From CAIWHR01 sp963781285 (GTDB lineage Bacteria > Pseudomonadota > Gammaproteobacteria > Burkholderiales > Casimicrobiaceae), in contig CAWAFI010000013.1 of assembly GCA_963781285.1 (NCBI GenBank), forward strand, positions 112,260-176,259: a stretch of 64,000 bases of DNA, given 5' to 3'. Shown here one piece after another: positions 61,839 through 64,000 of this stretch. Under the pieces are notes generated by a model that searched no databases, was not told where the DNA came from, and saw only the letters and a list, made by a program, of their open reading frames with translations. Position 1 is the first letter of the stretch. Each line of letters opens with the position of its first letter. The position numbers and the translations under genes are program-made.

Positions 61839-62624
61839 ATGGCGCTTGTTCTTATTCGCGGCACTGGGGACGTCGGGTCTGCTGTAGCCCATGCCCTCTT
61901 CGGAGTGCAACATGCAGTTGTGATGCATGACAACCCAACGCCAAGTCATCCCCGACGAGGGATGTCATTTACAAACGCCCTGTATTGCGGCACGAGCGAA
62001 CTCGACAGTACGTTGGCAAAGCGTGCCCGCTCTGTTGACGACCTGACGCAGATGGTTCAGTGCCGACGCGCAATTCCTGTGATTGACATCGAATTCCGGC
62101 ACGTTCTCGCGGCGCTCCAGCCGGATGTCCTGGTCGACGCCCGGATGCAGAAGCGTTGTCCTCCAGAAACGCAACGCGGTCTTGCCCCTCTTACGGTGGG
62201 TCTGGGGCCAAATTTTGTGGCGGGGCAGACAACCGACGTGGTTGTGGAAACGGCATGGGGGAGCCACCTCGGCGAGATTATTCGGGCTGGTCGCGCCTTG
62301 GACCTGGCCGGCGAGCCGCGAGAGATTGATGGGCATGCGCGCGAACGCTTCGTCTACTCTCCGAAGACCGGAACGTTTCACACACCTCTTGACGTGGGCG
62401 CAATGGTTGTCGCCGGGCAGCCGGTGGGCTGGATTGGGACTACACAGCTGTACGCGCCTCTTTCTGGGTGCCTTCGCGGATTAGCGCACGACGGGGCATG
62501 GATCGAGATCAACGCCAAAATCATCGAAGTTGACACGCGAAGCTCGCATGCCTTGGTGCACGGAGTCGGAGAACGCCCGAAGAAGATCGCAGATGGGGTC
62601 GTAAGCATCTTGGCCGGGGTGTAG
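61839..62624 (+). CDS. YqeB-family molybdenum hydroxylase maturation protein
   Basis: 261 residues resembling the YqeB/EF2563 family, which is linked to selenium-dependent molybdenum hydroxylases. The N-terminal Rossmann-like start LVLIRGTGDVGSAVAHALFG, HDNPTPSHPRRGMSFTNALY, PDVLVDARMQKRCPPETQRG, TVGLGPNFVAGQTTDVVVET and WGSHLGEIIRAGRA are characteristic. The C-terminal half has a biotinyl-like barrel (GAMVVAGQPVGWIG). It lies in the accessory region with lower GC than the core genes, so it was probably acquired. No molybdenum hydroxylase is visible in the window. Confidence 0.75.
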   Translation: MALVLIRGTGDVGSAVAHALFGVQHAVVMHDNPTPSHPRRGMSFTNALYCGTSELDSTLAKRARSVDDLTQMVQCRRAIPVIDIEFRHVLAALQPDVLVDARMQKRCPPETQRGLAPLTVGLGPNFVAGQTTDVVVETAWGSHLGEIIRAGRALDLAGEPREIDGHARERFVYSPKTGTFHTPLDVGAMVVAGQPVGWIGTTQLYAPLSGCLRGLAHDGAWIEINAKIIEVDTRSSHALVHGVGERPKKIADGVVSILAGV

Positions 62625-62680
62625 ACGATTCAACAAAATCGCCAACCTCGTGACGCTAAGCTAAAGCGACTGGCGCCGCG

Positions 62681-63430
62681 GTGACTCCTACTGATATTGC
62701 TCTGCTGGCGACCCTGATTCTCGCTGCGGCGGTCATTTACACGTCAGTTGGCCACGCCGGCGCCTCCGGCTATATCGCCGCCATGGCGCTGTTTGGCCTA
62801 GCTCCAGCGGTCATGAAGCCGACCGCACTCACGCTCAACATCCTGGTGGCCACGCTTGCCACCTATCGGTGGCATCGAGCAGAGTTGGTGGGTTGGCGAG
62901 CGTTATTGCCTTTACTCGCGGGCTCGCTGCCAATGGCATTTCTAGGTGGGGCAGTTCAATTGCCTGGCGCTTGGTACAAGGCGCTCGTGGGCATCATTCT
63001 CATCTTTGCTGCCGCAATGCTTTTCTTCCAACCGCGAGTGGGAAGCCCAACGAGTCAGCTGCCCACCATCCGCATTCCATGGGTTGCGGGTGTTTTCTCG
63101 GGTGCGGCCGTTGGCTTGCTCTCCGGTCTTACCGGAACTGGTGGCGGCATCTTCCTCAGTCCATTGCTCCTATTCTTTGGCTGGACAACTGCCCGGCAAG
63201 CTTCTGGCATCACAGCCCCATTCATCCTCGCCAATTCAATCGCTGGGTTGGCGGGCAACCTTGTCTCTCTGAGGTCCTTGCCGTCGGAGCTGTCTTATTT
63301 CATTGTCGCCGCTTTGGTCGGAGCGCTGATCGGTACCCAGTTCGGCATTCGCTGGTTCTCCAACGTCACACTACAGCGCGTCCTGGCCCTTGTCCTGCTT
63401 ATCGCGGGCGGGAAGTTCCTTTTGGTTTAG
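62681..63430 (+). CDS. TauE/SafE-family sulfite/anion permease
   Basis: 249 residues with seven to eight membrane helices. The family repeats are visible as SVGHAGASGYIAAMALFGLA near residue 23 and GLLSGLTGTGGGIFLSPLLL near residue 147, with ASGITAPFILANSIAGLAGN after the second. Members export sulfite, sulfoacetate or related small anions. GTG start; 56 bases after the YqeB-like gene and possibly co-transcribed. Its end overlaps the convergent small gene by 32 bases. Confidence 0.85.
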   Translation: MTPTDIALLATLILAAAVIYTSVGHAGASGYIAAMALFGLAPAVMKPTALTLNILVATLATYRWHRAELVGWRALLPLLAGSLPMAFLGGAVQLPGAWYKALVGIILIFAAAMLFFQPRVGSPTSQLPTIRIPWVAGVFSGAAVGLLSGLTGTGGGIFLSPLLLFFGWTTARQASGITAPFILANSIAGLAGNLVSLRSLPSELSYFIVAALVGALIGTQFGIRWFSNVTLQRVLALVLLIAGGKFLLV

Positions 63431-63665
63431 CTTGCGTACGGGCAATGCCGAGCTTGGGGGGCAGTCTTACTCCTTTCGCTTTCGCCATCGCCGAAGCGAT
63501 TTTCTCCAGCAAATCGAAACGTTCATCGGCAAGGGTGTGCGCCCAGCGGCTCACCGCTTGCTCTATGTCGCCCTGATGCTTCACGCCGTCAAGGTCGAGG
63601 CCCACTTTTCGGAACTCTTCGATCTCGTTCGGTGTAAGGCGTGCCGCGTTACCTGATCGAATCAT
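63399..63665 (-). CDS. Small hypothetical protein (88 aa)
   Basis: 88 residues: LTPNEIEEFRKVGLDLDGVK, EQAVSRWAHTLADERFDLLE and a basic tail (KPKGTSRPR). The predicted form is helical and the amino-acid make-up is gene-like, but there is no clear ribosome site before ATG 63665 and no family I know. It faces the TauE gene tail to tail. Confidence 0.42.
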   Translation of the reverse strand: MIRSGNAARLTPNEIEEFRKVGLDLDGVKHQGDIEQAVSRWAHTLADERFDLLEKIASAMAKAKGVRLPPKLGIARTQAKPKGTSRPR

Positions 63666-64000
63666 GGTGGAGTCGGTTACTGTGTGAAGTGAGCGGCGGC
63701 CCGTTATCCGCTGCGGCTTCTAGCGTACGCGAATCCGCGCTTCTGGGTCGGGTTGTAGGTCCCAGCAATCTGTGGCGTGCGTGACATCCTTTTGAAGCGA
63801 GCACGGGTTCCTCGCTCTGTAACATCGAGCTAGCATCGGGCTACGCTGAAGTTGTCAAAGCCCATTTGACTGTAGATCAAAACGTAGCAGCGCCGAATTG
63901 CTAGCCCTTGCGTTGTGCTGCATTCGACTGCGATGGCGAAGGTGCGCGGACGCCGTAAGCAGCTGATGATGCAGTAAAATTACGAGGCCTTCTGACGCCT
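63666..64000. other. Non-coding right end of window
   Basis: No gene-like frame is seen. TGTAGATCAAAACGTAGCA at 63871-63889 matches 57961-57979 (near the integrase 3' end) at 17 of 19 positions, in the same orientation. No second copy of the tRNA-Thr 3' end is present, so the distal attachment site, if any, lies beyond the window. Confidence 0.35.

Overview
The window is high-GC chromosomal DNA from a betaproteobacterium, most likely order Burkholderiales. The evidence is the gene content and order: lptC-lptA-lptB-rpoN-hpf-ptsN-hprK-rapZ, a complete mla phospholipid-transport operon next to bolA-murA, a compact his operon running into hinT-tatABC, and petABC followed by sspA-sspB. I cannot name a genus from the sequence alone.

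Layout. 1-11 kb: a partial gene end, a PuuD-type membrane protein with a 31-residue membrane peptide, a STAS protein, hslV (no hslU follows), a UbiH-type hydroxylase, dsbC, a four-gene SPFH/zinc-ribbon membrane cassette, an SDR, a lipoprotein/GNAT pair and a ferredoxin-NADP reductase. 11-29 kb: FKBP isomerase, a large unknown protein, and then a long mostly minus-strand block: ybgC-tolQRA, ruvC-ruvA-ruvB, yebC, ubiX, rapZ-hprK-ptsN-hpf-rpoN, lptBAC and kdsC-kdsD. 29-39 kb, plus strand: a CPA2 antiporter, mlaFEDACB, an ABC transporter whose ATPase and permease share one frame, bolA, murA and queF. 39-50 kb: hisGDCBHAFIE, hinT, tatABC and a convergent Deg-type protease. 50-55 kb: petABC and sspAB. 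55-57.7 kb: a secreted FG-GAP/VCBS repeat protein.

57.8-64 kb is an accessory region at tRNA-Thr(UGU). A tyrosine recombinase reads into the tRNA 3' end and is frameshifted, so that its frame joins an upstream excisionase-like frame. A second recombinase of the type carried by integrative conjugative elements is broken by several frameshifts. Next to it lies about 1 kb of non-coding DNA packed with short perfect hairpins. More A+T-rich cargo follows: a YqeB-type molybdenum-hydroxylase maturation protein and a TauE/SafE permease.

The core genes serve envelope building (Lpt, Kds, MurA, Mla, Tol), export and redox (Tat, Rieske/cytochrome bc1, DsbC), recombination (RuvABC), nitrogen/PTS regulation (RpoN, PtsN, HprK, RapZ) and histidine synthesis. 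Between them lie dispersed palindromic elements (10.9 and 45.0 kb, with a half-copy at 18.3 kb) and repeats that abut or overlap the 3' ends of tolA, ruvB, ruvC and hisF. A fragment of one of these repeats also lies in the linker of the fused ABC transporter.
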